Source: Brevibacterium sp. W7.2
Lineage (GTDB): Bacteria > Actinomycetota > Actinomycetes > Actinomycetales > Brevibacteriaceae
Direction: 5' to 3'
Length of the DNA stretch: 64,000 nucleotides
Assembly (NCBI RefSeq): GCF_018137945.1
Contig: NZ_CP073089.1
Coordinates: 2,914,001-2,978,000, forward strand
Shown here piece after piece: positions 27,986-36,517 of the stretch (position 1 is its first letter; every line of letters begins with the position of its first letter). Both the position numbers and the translations under genes were made by a program. Under the pieces are notes generated by a model. That model searched no databases and was not told the origin of the DNA. It saw only the letters and a program-made list of their open reading frames with translations.

Positions 27986-28789
27986 TCAGCGGGCGCGGGC
28001 GACGATGAGCTCGGCGTGCTTGAGCAGCGGGGCGTCGATCATCTTGCCCTCGTGCGCGAACGCGCCCTTCTCCGTCTTCGCACGCTCGAGGACGGCGTTG
28101 GCCCAGGTGAGCTGGTCGTCGCTGGGGCGGAAGGCCTCACGGACGACGGGCACGTGGTTGGGGTGGATGGAGACCTTGCCGCTGAAGCCGGATTCGACGG
28201 CGTCGTGGGCTTCGGCGGCGAGACCGTCGTGGTCGGGGATGTCGGCCCAGATCGAATCGAGCGCGTACTTCCCATGGGCGCGGGCAGCGAGCAGGGTCGA
28301 GCTGCGCACGTGGGCGACGACATCGCGCCACGTCCCGTCGGCCCGGCGGGAGGAGCCGCCGCCGAGGTCGGCGATGAGGTCCTCGGAGCCCCACATCAGG
28401 CCGTAGGTGTTGTCGGCGGCGGCGATCTCGGCGACGTGCAGGGCGCCGAGCGCGGTTTCGATGAGGGCGATGACCTCGTACCCGGTCAGGATCGTCAGGT
28501 CATCGGCCGACTCCGTCTTCGGCAGCATGACGGCCGTGTAGTCGGTCTTCGCGAGCATCCGCAGGTCGTCGGCGAGGTGCGCGGAGTCGCGGGCGTTGAC
28601 GCGCACGACGGTGCGGGTGGGATCGAGCGGAAAGTCGATGATCGCTTCGCGCGCCGCGTCCTTGTCGGCGTCGTTGACGGCGTCCTCGAGGTCGAGGATG
28701 ACGATGTCGGAGCGTTCGGCGGCCTTCTGGAACCGGTCGGGCCGGTCGCCGGGGACGAAGAGCCAGGCGGGGGCGAATTCGAGTGCCAT
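27986..28789 (-). CDS. CoA-ester lyase, HpcH/HpaI aldolase (CitE-like) family
   Basis: This protein of about 267 residues begins MALEFAPAWLFVPGDRPDRF, with DLEDAVNDADKDAAR, VMLPKTES, ALIETALG, WGSEDLIADLGG and KVSIHPNHV. These are the substrate and metal motifs of citramalyl/malyl-CoA lyase-like proteins. An in-frame GTG lies upstream, but AGGAG sits just before the ATG at 28789. It follows the MaoC gene by 11 bp. Such CitE-MaoC pairs occur in actinobacterial acyl-CoA degradation loci, including those with the carboxylase and dehydrogenase found here at 36.7-41.6 kb. Confidence 0.85.
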   Translation of the reverse strand: MALEFAPAWLFVPGDRPDRFQKAAERSDIVILDLEDAVNDADKDAAREAIIDFPLDPTRTVVRVNARDSAHLADDLRMLAKTDYTAVMLPKTESADDLTILTGYEVIALIETALGALHVAEIAAADNTYGLMWGSEDLIADLGGGSSRRADGTWRDVVAHVRSSTLLAARAHGKYALDSIWADIPDHDGLAAEAHDAVESGFSGKVSIHPNHVPVVREAFRPSDDQLTWANAVLERAKTEKGAFAHEGKMIDAPLLKHAELIVARAR

Positions 28790-28800
28790 GGTCGGTCTCC

Positions 28801-29418
28801 TCACTTCTCCGTCTGCGAGGCCGCGGCCTGCGGGGATTCGGTCTGCGGGGATTCGGCCTGCGAAGCCGCGGCCTGCGGGGATTCGGAGGAGGCCGCGGTC
28901 TGCGGTGTCGTCGCGGACCCCGCGGTCGCCTCGGCGGGCTTGGCATGGGACGAGTCAAACATCATCGTCTGGCGCACGGCCTTCGCGACGAGCTGGCCGT
29001 TCTGGTTGTAGCCGCGGTGTTCGAGGGTGACGATGCCCTGTCCGGGGCGGGACTTCGAGGCGCGCTTGTCGAGGATCGTCGTCTCTGCGTAGAGGGTGTC
29101 GCCGTGGAAGAGCGGGGCGGGGAAGCTGACCTCGGAGAAGCCGAGGTTGCCGACGATCGTGCCCTGGGTGAGCTGGGAGACGGACAGGCCGATGAGCGTG
29201 GCGAGGGTGAACATCGAGTTGACGAGGCGCTGCCCGAAGGGCTCGGTCTCGGCGAAGGCGGCATCGAGGTGGAGGGCCTGCGTGTTCATCGTCACCGCGG
29301 TGAACCACGTGTTGTCGGCCTCGGTGATCGTCCGGCCCGGCGCGTGCTTGTAGACGGTGCCGACTTCCATCTCGTCGAGCCACAGTCCGCGCTGTTCGAT
29401 GACCTTGCTCTCGCTCAT
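28801..29418 (-). CDS. MaoC-family dehydratase with a repeat tail
   Basis: This 205-residue protein has a hot-dog-fold hydratase domain. The ITEADNTWFTAVTMNTQALHLD segment carries the catalytic Asp (35) and His (50), followed by FGQRLVNSMFTLATLIG. It likely hydrates an enoyl-CoA. After residue 160 the tail is low-complexity, with two ESPQAAASQ repeats and related SPQTESPQ pieces; at DNA level this is a short tandem repeat. It heads the maoC-citE-def run. Confidence 0.87.
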   Translation of the reverse strand: MSESKVIEQRGLWLDEMEVGTVYKHAPGRTITEADNTWFTAVTMNTQALHLDAAFAETEPFGQRLVNSMFTLATLIGLSVSQLTQGTIVGNLGFSEVSFPAPLFHGDTLYAETTILDKRASKSRPGQGIVTLEHRGYNQNGQLVAKAVRQTMMFDSSHAKPAEATAGSATTPQTAASSESPQAAASQAESPQTESPQAAASQTEK

Positions 29419-29504
29419 TCTCGCTCCTTCGTCGTGATGTTTCGAGCTTACCCGTCAGCTGGATCACAGTCTGCGGCAGGTGCGGTTGCCCCGGGCCCGC
29501 ACGA

Positions 29505-30701
29505 TCACCGCCGAGGCGGTCCGAGGAATGCTCCGACCACGGCGGTGCCGGCGGCGACCGCGAACGCGGGACCGGCGCCGAGCCCGGTGATGAGGGCCCC
29601 GAGGAGCGGTGCGCCGAGGGCCTGGCCGACGGCGATGAGGAGGAAGGCGAGTCCGACGCCGGCCGCGGGCGCCCGGTCGTAGACCTCGGTGCCCCAGACG
29701 AGGAGGAGCCCGGTCAGGGCGATGTAGACGGCCCCGAAGACCGCGGCGGCCGCCCAGGCACCGGCGATGCTGCCGGGCACGGCGGCGAAGAGCAGGGTCG
29801 ATGCGGCGAGGATGAGCATCGCGACGAGCCAGCCGCGGCGCAGTCCCACCGTCGCGGCGAGGTCCCCGGAGACGGCACCGAGCATGCCGAAGGTGCCGAG
29901 GAGGATCCAGGCGATCGCCGAGGCGGTCTCCCCCATGCCGCCGACGCCGACGAGGAGGTCGCGGCCGAACGTCCACACGGCGGCGCTCGCAAATCCCATG
30001 AGCGCCGAGGCGGTCATCAGCGGCGTGCTTCCGCGCGGGAGGAGCGGGCGGGGCAGGAAAGCGGGCTCGGCGATCCCGGGCCGGCGCGGTGAGGGTGTCG
30101 CGGCCCTGGCACCGCCGGGTGAGGGGACGGCGCGCAGGATCCAGAGGGTGACAAGGGCGGAGAGGACGGCGAAGGCGATCCATGCCCAGCGCCACTGGCC
30201 GAGGGTGAGCAGGGCGATCGGTCCGGCGACGGCGACGCCGAGTCCTGTGCCGGCGTTGATGACCGTCTGGGTCCGACCGCGGACGGACGAGCGCACGGAC
30301 TGCGCGACGGCTTGGGCGAGCGGCGGTGAGGCGACACCGGTGCTCGATCCGGCGATGAGGACACCGATCGCGAGCATCGTCGTGGTGGGGGCTGCGGCGA
30401 TGAGCGCGGTGCCAATCGTCGCGATGATCCCGGCGCAGGCGGCGATGGGACGGGCACCGCAGCGCGGGGTGAGGATCGTCGCGGCGACGATCGCCAGGCA
30501 GTAGGCGATGTACGACCCCGAGGCGATTGCCCCGGCCGTCTGTGCGTCGAGTCCGAAGTCCGCGCGGAATGCCGGGAGGAACAGTCCGAAGGCGAAGCGC
30601 GCGAGGCCGTAGCAGGCGGCGATGAGGCTGAGTCCGGCCGCCGCGAGGGCCAGAGTGCCGCGGCGGCCGAGGAGTGCTGCGCCGGTGTCGGTCGAGGTCA
30701 T
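29505..30701 (-). CDS. MFS transporter, YbfB/YjiJ-like
   Basis: This protein of about 398 residues has twelve predicted helices, opening with LALAAAGLSLIAACYGLARFAFGLFLPAF, as in the YbfB/YjiJ MFS group. The reading frame is open upstream through the neighbouring promoter and TetR gene, but the true start is the ATG at 30701, with GGAG ahead. It is divergent from a TetR gene, with paired inverted-repeat operators in the 186-bp gap, so expression is probably induced when the regulator binds a ligand. Confidence 0.83.
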   Translation of the reverse strand: MTSTDTGAALLGRRGTLALAAAGLSLIAACYGLARFAFGLFLPAFRADFGLDAQTAGAIASGSYIAYCLAIVAATILTPRCGARPIAACAGIIATIGTALIAAAPTTTMLAIGVLIAGSSTGVASPPLAQAVAQSVRSSVRGRTQTVINAGTGLGVAVAGPIALLTLGQWRWAWIAFAVLSALVTLWILRAVPSPGGARAATPSPRRPGIAEPAFLPRPLLPRGSTPLMTASALMGFASAAVWTFGRDLLVGVGGMGETASAIAWILLGTFGMLGAVSGDLAATVGLRRGWLVAMLILAASTLLFAAVPGSIAGAWAAAAVFGAVYIALTGLLLVWGTEVYDRAPAAGVGLAFLLIAVGQALGAPLLGALITGLGAGPAFAVAAGTAVVGAFLGPPRR

Positions 30702-30757
30702 TGCGGAGATCTCCGGGGCTCGTCGTCGAGTCGCCGGCGAACAGTGCCGCCAGGCAA

Positions 30758-30780
30758 CTTCACAGGTCTGTGAACTAGTG
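30758..30780. promoter_or_regulatory. TetR operator, site 1
   Basis: This 23-bp site contains the perfect palindrome TCACAG-GT-CTGTGA (30760-30773). It shares about 18 of 23 positions with site 2, which lies in inverted orientation 4 bp away. The pair sits between the divergent MFS and tetR genes, the normal place for autoregulatory TetR operators. Confidence 0.7.
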
Positions 30781-30784
30781 TGAT

Positions 30785-30807
30785 CACAAGTACACTGATC
30801 TGTAAAG
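30785..30807. promoter_or_regulatory. TetR operator, site 2 (inverted copy)
   Basis: Read on the minus strand this matches site 1 closely, with a CTTTACAGATCAGTGTAC core. The junction of the two sites is the 10-bp palindrome TGTGATCACA (30779-30788), so the 50-bp block is symmetric as a whole. Confidence 0.65.
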
Positions 30808-30887
30808 TGGGAGCGCAGTCGCACGGCGCAACGCCCGGCCGCGCCGGACGGAATCCCGCACGACTCCCCCGCGACAGGAGGACACTG

Positions 30888-31496
30888 ATGACGACCACGA
30901 CGGCAGAAGACCCCCTCACTCCCCCGCAGCTCACCGCCGGGGCGCAGCGCATCCTCGAGACAGCTGCGGGTCTCTTCTACTCCCGCGGCCTCCATGCCGT
31001 CGGCGTCGACACGATCGCTCACGAGTCGGGGAGGACGAAGCGGACGCTCTATGACCGATTCGGCTCGAAGGACGCCCTCGTCGTCACGTACCTGCAGGTC
31101 AGGCACCACACCTGGTGGTCGCGCCTGGAGCAGCGGCTCGCAGCGCTCGACGTCGACGACATCGACGAGAGGTCGGCAGCCCGCGACCGCGTGCTCGCCG
31201 TCGTCGACTCCTACTCACTCGACGCCGATACGACGGCCGAACGCGGGTGCGCGTTCGTCAACGCCGCGGCCGAACTGCCCGCCGACCATCCCGGCCGCGC
31301 TGTCATCCGGGCGCACAAGGCGCGCGTCGTCGATCTCCTCGCCGGTATCCTCGACACCGGCGGACACCCCGCACCCGAAGCCCTCGCCGAGCATGTGTTC
31401 CTCATCCTCGAAGGCGCGATCGTCCACCGCGGCCTCGACGGCGACGACCACCGCCTGCAGAGCGCCCGGGCCCTCATCGGCGATCTCCTCGCCTGA
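30888..31496 (+). CDS. TetR-family transcriptional regulator
   Basis: This protein of about 202 residues has an N-terminal helix-turn-helix, RILETAAGLFYSRGLHAVGVDTIAHESGRTKRTLYDRFGSKDALV (about 21-66), and an all-helical ligand domain containing RGCAFVNAAAELP and HVFLILEGAIVHRG. The ATG at 30888 has a strong AGGAGG. It probably represses itself and the divergent MFS exporter through the paired operators at 30758-30807. The inducer is unknown. Confidence 0.88.
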   Translation: MTTTTAEDPLTPPQLTAGAQRILETAAGLFYSRGLHAVGVDTIAHESGRTKRTLYDRFGSKDALVVTYLQVRHHTWWSRLEQRLAALDVDDIDERSAARDRVLAVVDSYSLDADTTAERGCAFVNAAAELPADHPGRAVIRAHKARVVDLLAGILDTGGHPAPEALAEHVFLILEGAIVHRGLDGDDHRLQSARALIGDLLA

Positions 31497-31505
31497 ATCA
31501 CCAGG

Positions 31506-31534
31506 CCTCCCGCCTGCCCCTGAGCTGCGGGAGG
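31506..31534 (+). terminator. Hairpin after tetR
   Basis: An 8-bp perfect stem, CCTCCCGC with GCGGGAGG, and a 13-base loop start 10 bp after the tetR stop. No T-run follows. It is a probable terminator. The next gene begins 167 bp further on. Confidence 0.5.
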
Positions 31535-31700
31535 ATGACACCTTCCGCAATCGCACGCTGCAGTCCCTCGCCGCGGTCGACCACCTCGGCGAATGAGGCG
31601 AAGTCCACCCGGGCCAGCCCGCCCTTTCCCCGCGGAATCCGACTAGGCTGAAGGCAACGGGCCCACCGAGTGGCAACCGCACCCGAGACCGAGGAGAGCG

Positions 31701-32522
31701 ATGGACCGCGATTCGATCGACTGCTGGCTGACCGACATGGACGGCGTCCTGGTCAGGGAGAACAACGCCCTGCCCGGTGCCTCGGAGCTGCTCGCGCAGT
31801 GGCGGCGCAAGGACATCCCGTTCCTCGTCCTGACGAACAACTCGATCTACACCGCCCGTGACCTCTCCGCGAGGCTGCGCTCGAACGGTCTCGAGGTTCC
31901 CGAGGACAACATCTGGACCTCGGCGATGGCGACCGCGGACTTCCTCTCCCACCAGGTCGACCACGGCTCGGCCTATGTCGTCGGTGAGGCGGGTCTGACC
32001 ACCGCGATCCACGAAGCCGGGTTCATCATGACGGAGAACGACCCCGACTTCGTCGTCGTCGGCGAGACCCACAACTACTCGTTCGAGGCGATCACGAAGG
32101 CGATCCGGCTCATCGACTCCGGCTCGCGCTTCATCGTCACCAACCCCGATGCGACCGGACCGAGCCCCGAGGGGGTCCTGCCGGCCACCGGTGCGATCGC
32201 CGCGCTCATCACGAAGGCGACGAACCGCGAACCCTACGTCGTCGGCAAACCCAACCCGATGATGTTCCGGTCGGCCCTCAACAAGATCGGCGCGCACTCG
32301 AAGTCCACCGCGATGATCGGCGACCGCATGGACACCGACATCATCGCCGGCATGGAGGCGGGCATGCACACCGTCCTCGTCCTCTCAGGGATTTCTACCG
32401 CCGAGGATGTCCGCCGCTATCCGTTCCGCCCCGACGAGATCCTCGACGGCGTCTACGACCTCCTCGACGTCCCGCTCGATCAGCAGACCGACCTCGGCGC
32501 CGACGTCACCGGCTCCGCGTGA
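31701..32522 (+). CDS. HAD-superfamily phosphatase, subclass IIA (NagD-like)
   Basis: This 273-residue protein has HAD motif I TDMDGVLV (Asp12, Asp14), motif II LTNNS, a C2-type cap, VGKPNP with the conserved Lys, and GDRMDTDI as motif IV. It most resembles the NagD/4-nitrophenylphosphatase group. A phosphosugar or nucleotide substrate is likely but unassigned. GAGGAGAG precedes the ATG. It stands as a single gene. Confidence 0.9.
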   Translation: MDRDSIDCWLTDMDGVLVRENNALPGASELLAQWRRKDIPFLVLTNNSIYTARDLSARLRSNGLEVPEDNIWTSAMATADFLSHQVDHGSAYVVGEAGLTTAIHEAGFIMTENDPDFVVVGETHNYSFEAITKAIRLIDSGSRFIVTNPDATGPSPEGVLPATGAIAALITKATNREPYVVGKPNPMMFRSALNKIGAHSKSTAMIGDRMDTDIIAGMEAGMHTVLVLSGISTAEDVRRYPFRPDEILDGVYDLLDVPLDQQTDLGADVTGSA

Positions 32523-32560
32523 GCTGACGCCCGGCACCCGCATCACGGGTCAGAGCCTCG

Positions 32561-32614
32561 CCGAGGTGGATCGCGCCCGATTCTCGACGCAGATTCGAGC
32601 TCGATCCACCTCGG
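32561..32614. terminator. Long hairpin after the HAD gene, containing the common decamer variant
   Basis: Arms CCGAGGTGGATCG (32561-32573) and CGATCCACCTCGG (32602-32614) are a perfect 13-bp inverted repeat. A second, inner hairpin CTCGA/TCGAG lies in the loop. It starts about 40 bp after the HAD stop and is probably a terminator. The arm contains GCCGAGGTGG, a variant of the decamer found throughout the window. Confidence 0.6.
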
Positions 32615-32694
32615 GGGCCGGCATCACTCGGCGCGACCGGCCCAAGCAGCCCTAGACTCACTTTCATCATAAAAGTTATGTGATGGAGGTCACC

Positions 32695-33456
32695 ATGCGC
32701 TATCCCGAGATCGTCGACGAGGACACCTGGGTCACCGCACGCCGGCGCCTGCTCGACGAGGAGAAGGACCTGACGAAGCGGATCGACGCCGTCAATGCCG
32801 CGCGCCGCCGCTTGCCGATGGTGAAAGTCGAGAAGGACTACCGTCTCACCGGCCCCGACGGGGAGGTCACGCTCCGCGCGCTGTTCGGCGATTCGCCGCA
32901 GCTCATCGTCCAGCACTTCATGTTCGATCCCAGCTGGGACCAGGGCTGTACGAGCTGCACGGCGATGGCCGACAGCTCCGCCCACCCCGCCGTCCTCGAC
33001 CAACTGGCCAAACGGGGCACTGCCTTCGCCGCGGTCTCCCGCGCACCGCTGGAGAAGATCGAAGCCTACCGGACGGCGCGGGGCTGGTCGTTCCCGTGGT
33101 TCTCCTCGGCGGACAGCGACTTCAACCTCGACTTCCACGTCACCCTCAACCCCGAGGCGGCACCGCCGAACTACAACTTCCGCTCCGCCGACGAGCTCAT
33201 CGCGGCCGGTCAGGAATGGCTGACGACCTATCGGGGCGAGCAGCCGGGGATCAGCGTCTTCCTCCGAGACGGCGACGACATCTTCCACACCTATTCGGTC
33301 TACGCCCGCGGGCTCGAGGTGATGATGCCGGCCTACGGCATGCTCGATCTCACCGCCCTCGGCCGGCAGGAGAGCTGGGAGGAGCCTGCCGGACGCGCAC
33401 CCGTCCTCTTCCGCCACGATGCCGGAGTGCTCAGTCCGGAGACCGTCGCTCAGTGA
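32695..33456 (+). CDS. DUF899 family (thioredoxin-like fold) protein
   Basis: This protein of about 253 residues has the DUF899 pattern: N-terminal DEDTWVTARRRLLDEEKDLTK, then QLIVQHFMFDPSWDQGCTSCTAMAD with a CxxC pair (85, 88), PLEKIEAYRTARGWSFPWFSS, and DIFHTYSVYARGLEVMM. The fold is thioredoxin-like. Function is unknown, perhaps redox. GGAGGT 4 bp before the ATG at 32695 fixes the start; in-frame GTG and ATG codons lie just upstream. Confidence 0.85.
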   Translation: MRYPEIVDEDTWVTARRRLLDEEKDLTKRIDAVNAARRRLPMVKVEKDYRLTGPDGEVTLRALFGDSPQLIVQHFMFDPSWDQGCTSCTAMADSSAHPAVLDQLAKRGTAFAAVSRAPLEKIEAYRTARGWSFPWFSSADSDFNLDFHVTLNPEAAPPNYNFRSADELIAAGQEWLTTYRGEQPGISVFLRDGDDIFHTYSVYARGLEVMMPAYGMLDLTALGRQESWEEPAGRAPVLFRHDAGVLSPETVAQ

Positions 33457-33478
33457 GCGGCACCCGCGGACCTCCCCG

Positions 33479-33493
33479 CCGGCCCGCGGCCGG
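33479..33493 (+). terminator. Short GC hairpin after the DUF899 gene
   Basis: CCGGCC and GGCCGG arms with a CGC loop start 23 bp after the DUF899 stop. The stem is small but GC-only. It is a possible terminator or attenuator before the DUF2254 gene. Confidence 0.35.
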
Positions 33494-33549
33494 GATAGAC
33501 TCTCCACCACCCGGCCCAGCGGCCGACGACGGAGACGCAAGGAGGCCCG

Positions 33550-34884
33550 ATGCCGCGGCAGCACACCGAGATCCGGGAGACCGCCTCCGACCGGCGGGAA
33601 TGGCGCAGGATCCGTCGGCACCTGCGGCCGGCGACGATGTGGGGCGTCCCGCTCAGGCTCCTCATCGCCGCCGCGGTCCTCGGCGTGCTCACCCCGCTCG
33701 TCGACCGTCAGCTCGCGACCGTCTTCAACTCCTATCCGGACCTCGACTCGGGCAGCGTCGGCTCCCTGCTCGGCATCATCTCAGGCGCCATGGTCACCCT
33801 CGCCGGCCTCGCCTTCGCCGCCCTGACAACGGCGATGAGCCTCGGCATCACGGCGATGTCCGTGCGCCTGGCTCCCCTGCTCCAAGCCGATCGCGTCGTC
33901 CAGTGGGCGCTCGGCTCGTTCATCGCGACTTTCGTCTATGCGCTGCTCATCGCCCTGAGCATCGCGCTCGGCGAGGACAGCTACAAGCCATGGGCGGGCA
34001 CGATCAGTGCCGTGACCGCCACCCTCGCGTGCGCGGTGATGTTCCTCGCCTTCGTCGTCCGCGTCTGCCAGCTCCTCACCTCCGGTGCCCTGCTGCGCAA
34101 ACTCGCCCGGGACGGCTGGAGAGCCACCCGCTATCTGCCGAAGAAATTCCCCGCCGAGGCGGCTGCGGTGTCCCAGCGCTCCGTGCCCGACGGTCATCCG
34201 GTGCACCGGCAGCGCCCCGGCCGGGGCGGCGATGCGCTGCTGGCGGTCAACACCCCGCGCCTGCTCGACTTCGAAGACGCGTGGCACTGCACGATCGAAC
34301 TCGTCCCCACCGTCGGCTCCCCCGTGCCGGTGCGCACCCTCCTCTTCCGCACGAGCGTCGAACTGAGCAGCAAGCAGGCCGCCGAGCTGGAGAAGGCCGT
34401 CGCATTCGGCGACATCGAATCCGCCGCGAACGGACCGTTCGGAGCGATCCGCACCATCGTCGACATCGCACTCAAAGCGCTGTCACCGGCGGTCAACGAC
34501 CCGTCCCGGGCGGTGCAGGCCCTCGACCAGATCGAGGCCATCCTCATCGGCCTCTCACCCCTGGTCGCACAGCAGGAGCGCACGCTCGCGGCCAGCCCAG
34601 ACGCCTCGGTGCTGCGGGATTGGACCCGCAGCTGGACCGAGTACATCGAAGCGGCGACCGACGAGATCCGCCAGTTCGGGACGTCGTCGATCCAGATCCA
34701 GCGGCGTCTGCGGGCGCTCTTCGCCACCCTGTCCTCCGTCGTCCCGGAATCCCAGCGGCCTCCGCTCGAGGCCCGCGTGGCTGTGCTCGACCGCGGCACG
34801 GACCGCTGGTGGCACGACCCGCTCGACCGCAGGCTCGCCACGGTCAGGGATCCCGAGGGCATCGGCGGAGCCGAACACGACTGA
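33550..34884 (+). CDS. DUF2254 integral membrane protein
   Basis: This 444-residue protein has about four helices in its first 180 residues: LRLLIAAAVLGVLTPLV, GIISGAMVTLAGLAFAALTTAMSLG, FIATFVYALLIALSIALG and a fourth. A soluble C-terminal half with ALSPAVNDPSRAVQALDQIEAIL follows, the signature of DUF2254. Function is unknown. AAGGAGG precedes the ATG. It converges on cls, with a short tandem repeat between them. Confidence 0.8.
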   Translation: MPRQHTEIRETASDRREWRRIRRHLRPATMWGVPLRLLIAAAVLGVLTPLVDRQLATVFNSYPDLDSGSVGSLLGIISGAMVTLAGLAFAALTTAMSLGITAMSVRLAPLLQADRVVQWALGSFIATFVYALLIALSIALGEDSYKPWAGTISAVTATLACAVMFLAFVVRVCQLLTSGALLRKLARDGWRATRYLPKKFPAEAAAVSQRSVPDGHPVHRQRPGRGGDALLAVNTPRLLDFEDAWHCTIELVPTVGSPVPVRTLLFRTSVELSSKQAAELEKAVAFGDIESAANGPFGAIRTIVDIALKALSPAVNDPSRAVQALDQIEAILIGLSPLVAQQERTLAASPDASVLRDWTRSWTEYIEAATDEIRQFGTSSIQIQRRLRALFATLSSVVPESQRPPLEARVAVLDRGTDRWWHDPLDRRLATVRDPEGIGGAEHD

Positions 34885-34890
34885 ATCGGC

Positions 34891-34980
34891 CCGCACGCCG
34901 AGCCCCGCACGCCGAGCCCGTACGTCGAGCCCGTACGTCGAGCCCAGCACAGCGAGCCTGGCACGCCGAAGCCGCCACGC
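34891..34980. repeat. Tandem repeat, about 13-14-bp unit, 6-7 degenerate copies
   Basis: Units such as CGCACGCCGAGCCC (twice), GTACGTCGAGCCC (twice), AGCACAGCGAGCCT and GGCACGCCGAAGCC run head to tail. They fill the 108-bp gap between the convergent DUF2254 and cls genes. No hairpin terminator is obvious otherwise. Related AACGCCGAGC and CCCGAGCCCCACG strings occur, on the other strand, in the convergent gap at 7.4-7.85 kb. Confidence 0.8.
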
Positions 34981-34992
34981 AGTGCCGAGTCC

Positions 34993-36480
34993 TTACGCGA
35001 GCGCCGACATCAGCCGCATCGCCGACTCCATGTACCGGCGCGTCCACGGTCGCTTCATCCATTCGTCGAGGGTGAGCTCGTGGCTCTTCTCCCGGTAGTC
35101 GTCGATGACTGCGGAGATGTCGGGCACGAGGTTGCCGCCGGTCGTGAGCAGGCTGATCTCGTAGTTGAGTCCGAAGGAGCGCATGTCCATGTTCGAGGAC
35201 CCCATGACCCCGTACTCGCCGTCGACGACGAAGCACTTCGTGTGGAGGACCGCGGGCTTCGGGTAGAGGTAGATGCGCACCCCCGCCTCGAGGAGGGCCT
35301 GGTAGTACGAGGCCTGGGCGCGGCCGACGACGTACTGGTCGGCTTCCTCGCTGACGTAGAGCTCGACGTCGACGCCGCGGTAGGACGCGGTGTTGATCGC
35401 GGCGAGCAGGGATTCGTCGGGGATGAAGTAGGGGCTGACGATCGAGAGCTTCTTCTGAGCGAGGTAGAAGAGCGAGTTGAAGACCTTGAGGTTCGGCTCC
35501 GTCGTGAACCCGGGCCCCGATGGGATGAGCTGCATTCCGCAGACGTCTCCCCCGACGTCCGGCTCCGGCGCAGTGCCCTCGTAGTCGCGGATGCCCAGCT
35601 CCTCACCGCATTCGGAGTACCAGTCGGTGGCGAAGACCGCTTCGATCGAGGCGACGATCTCGCCGCTGACCTCGACCATGATGTCGTGCCAATGCCGCCC
35701 GACCTTGATGTTGGCCTTCATGTCGTAGGTCGAGTCGATCATGTTCTGCGAGCCCATCATCGCCCGCTTCCCGTCGACGACGAGGAGTTTGCGGTGATTG
35801 CGCAGATCGATCCGCCGCAGCTTGCCCCGCCACGGGATGAACGGGAGCATGAGGTGCCATTCGATCCCGGCCGCGGTCAGCCGCTTGCCGAGCGAATGGA
35901 ATCCCGGGTACTTCCGCGACCCGATGTGATCGTAGAGGACCCGGACGTGGACGCCGCGGGCCGCTGCACGCTTGAGGGCTTCGAAGAACACGTCGGTCGT
36001 CTGGTCCCACGCCATGATGTAGATCTGCACATGAACGTACTTCTGCGCCCCGTCGACGAGCTCGGCCATCCGCTCGATCGTCGAATCGTAGTCCATCGTG
36101 ATGCCGTGGTTGGTGCCGGTGACCATCGGCAGCGCGGTGAGGTTGCGACCGAGTTCGGCGATGAGGTCGAAGTCGCGCGGGGCCTTCAGCGACGGCGGCA
36201 CATCGGGCAGGTCGTCGGCGCCCTTGTGCATGAGCTCGTTCGCCATCGCCTGGATCCGGGCGCGCCGCCGGTTGATGTAGGGGCTGCCGATGAGGAGGAA
36301 GAGCGGGATGCCGACGATGGGCAGGAAGAGGATGAGCAGCAGCCACGCCGAGGACGATGACGGCCGCCGGTTCTCCGGCACGACGCCGATCGCGATGATC
36401 TTCACGATGTACTCGATGACGATCCACGTCACCGACGCCACGGTCGCCCAATTGATGGTCGCCCAATCGATGGTGTTCAC
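34993..36480 (-). CDS. cls: Cardiolipin synthase (phospholipase D family)
   Basis: This 495-residue membrane enzyme condenses phospholipids to cardiolipin. Two N-terminal helices (about 13-33 and 45-65) anchor it. Both HKD motifs are present: NHRKLLVVD (His229, Lys231, Asp236), followed by GSQNM, and HTKCFVVD (His413, Lys415, Asp420), followed by GSSNMDMRS. The length is typical. The start is a GTG with GGAGG 6 bp upstream. Confidence 0.95.
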   Translation of the reverse strand: MNTIDWATINWATVASVTWIVIEYIVKIIAIGVVPENRRPSSSSAWLLLILFLPIVGIPLFLLIGSPYINRRRARIQAMANELMHKGADDLPDVPPSLKAPRDFDLIAELGRNLTALPMVTGTNHGITMDYDSTIERMAELVDGAQKYVHVQIYIMAWDQTTDVFFEALKRAAARGVHVRVLYDHIGSRKYPGFHSLGKRLTAAGIEWHLMLPFIPWRGKLRRIDLRNHRKLLVVDGKRAMMGSQNMIDSTYDMKANIKVGRHWHDIMVEVSGEIVASIEAVFATDWYSECGEELGIRDYEGTAPEPDVGGDVCGMQLIPSGPGFTTEPNLKVFNSLFYLAQKKLSIVSPYFIPDESLLAAINTASYRGVDVELYVSEEADQYVVGRAQASYYQALLEAGVRIYLYPKPAVLHTKCFVVDGEYGVMGSSNMDMRSFGLNYEISLLTTGGNLVPDISAVIDDYREKSHELTLDEWMKRPWTRRYMESAMRLMSALA

Positions 36481-36517
36481 CCGCAGCCTCCGTTCGTGGG
36501 GTTGAGGTCAACCCTAA

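Noticed and set aside
29505..31109. Longer (534-residue) version of the YbfB-like MFS protein
   Set aside because: The extension crosses the operator region and the divergent tetR start; the ATG at 30701 fits the family.
34891..34980. Possible CRISPR array
   Set aside because: Units are 13-14 bp with no spacers and no cas genes; it is a simple tandem repeat.
33096..35075. 659-codon plus-strand open frame spanning two genes
   Set aside because: It runs out of frame across the DUF899 and DUF2254 genes and is Arg/Pro-rich, typical of a shifted-frame shadow.
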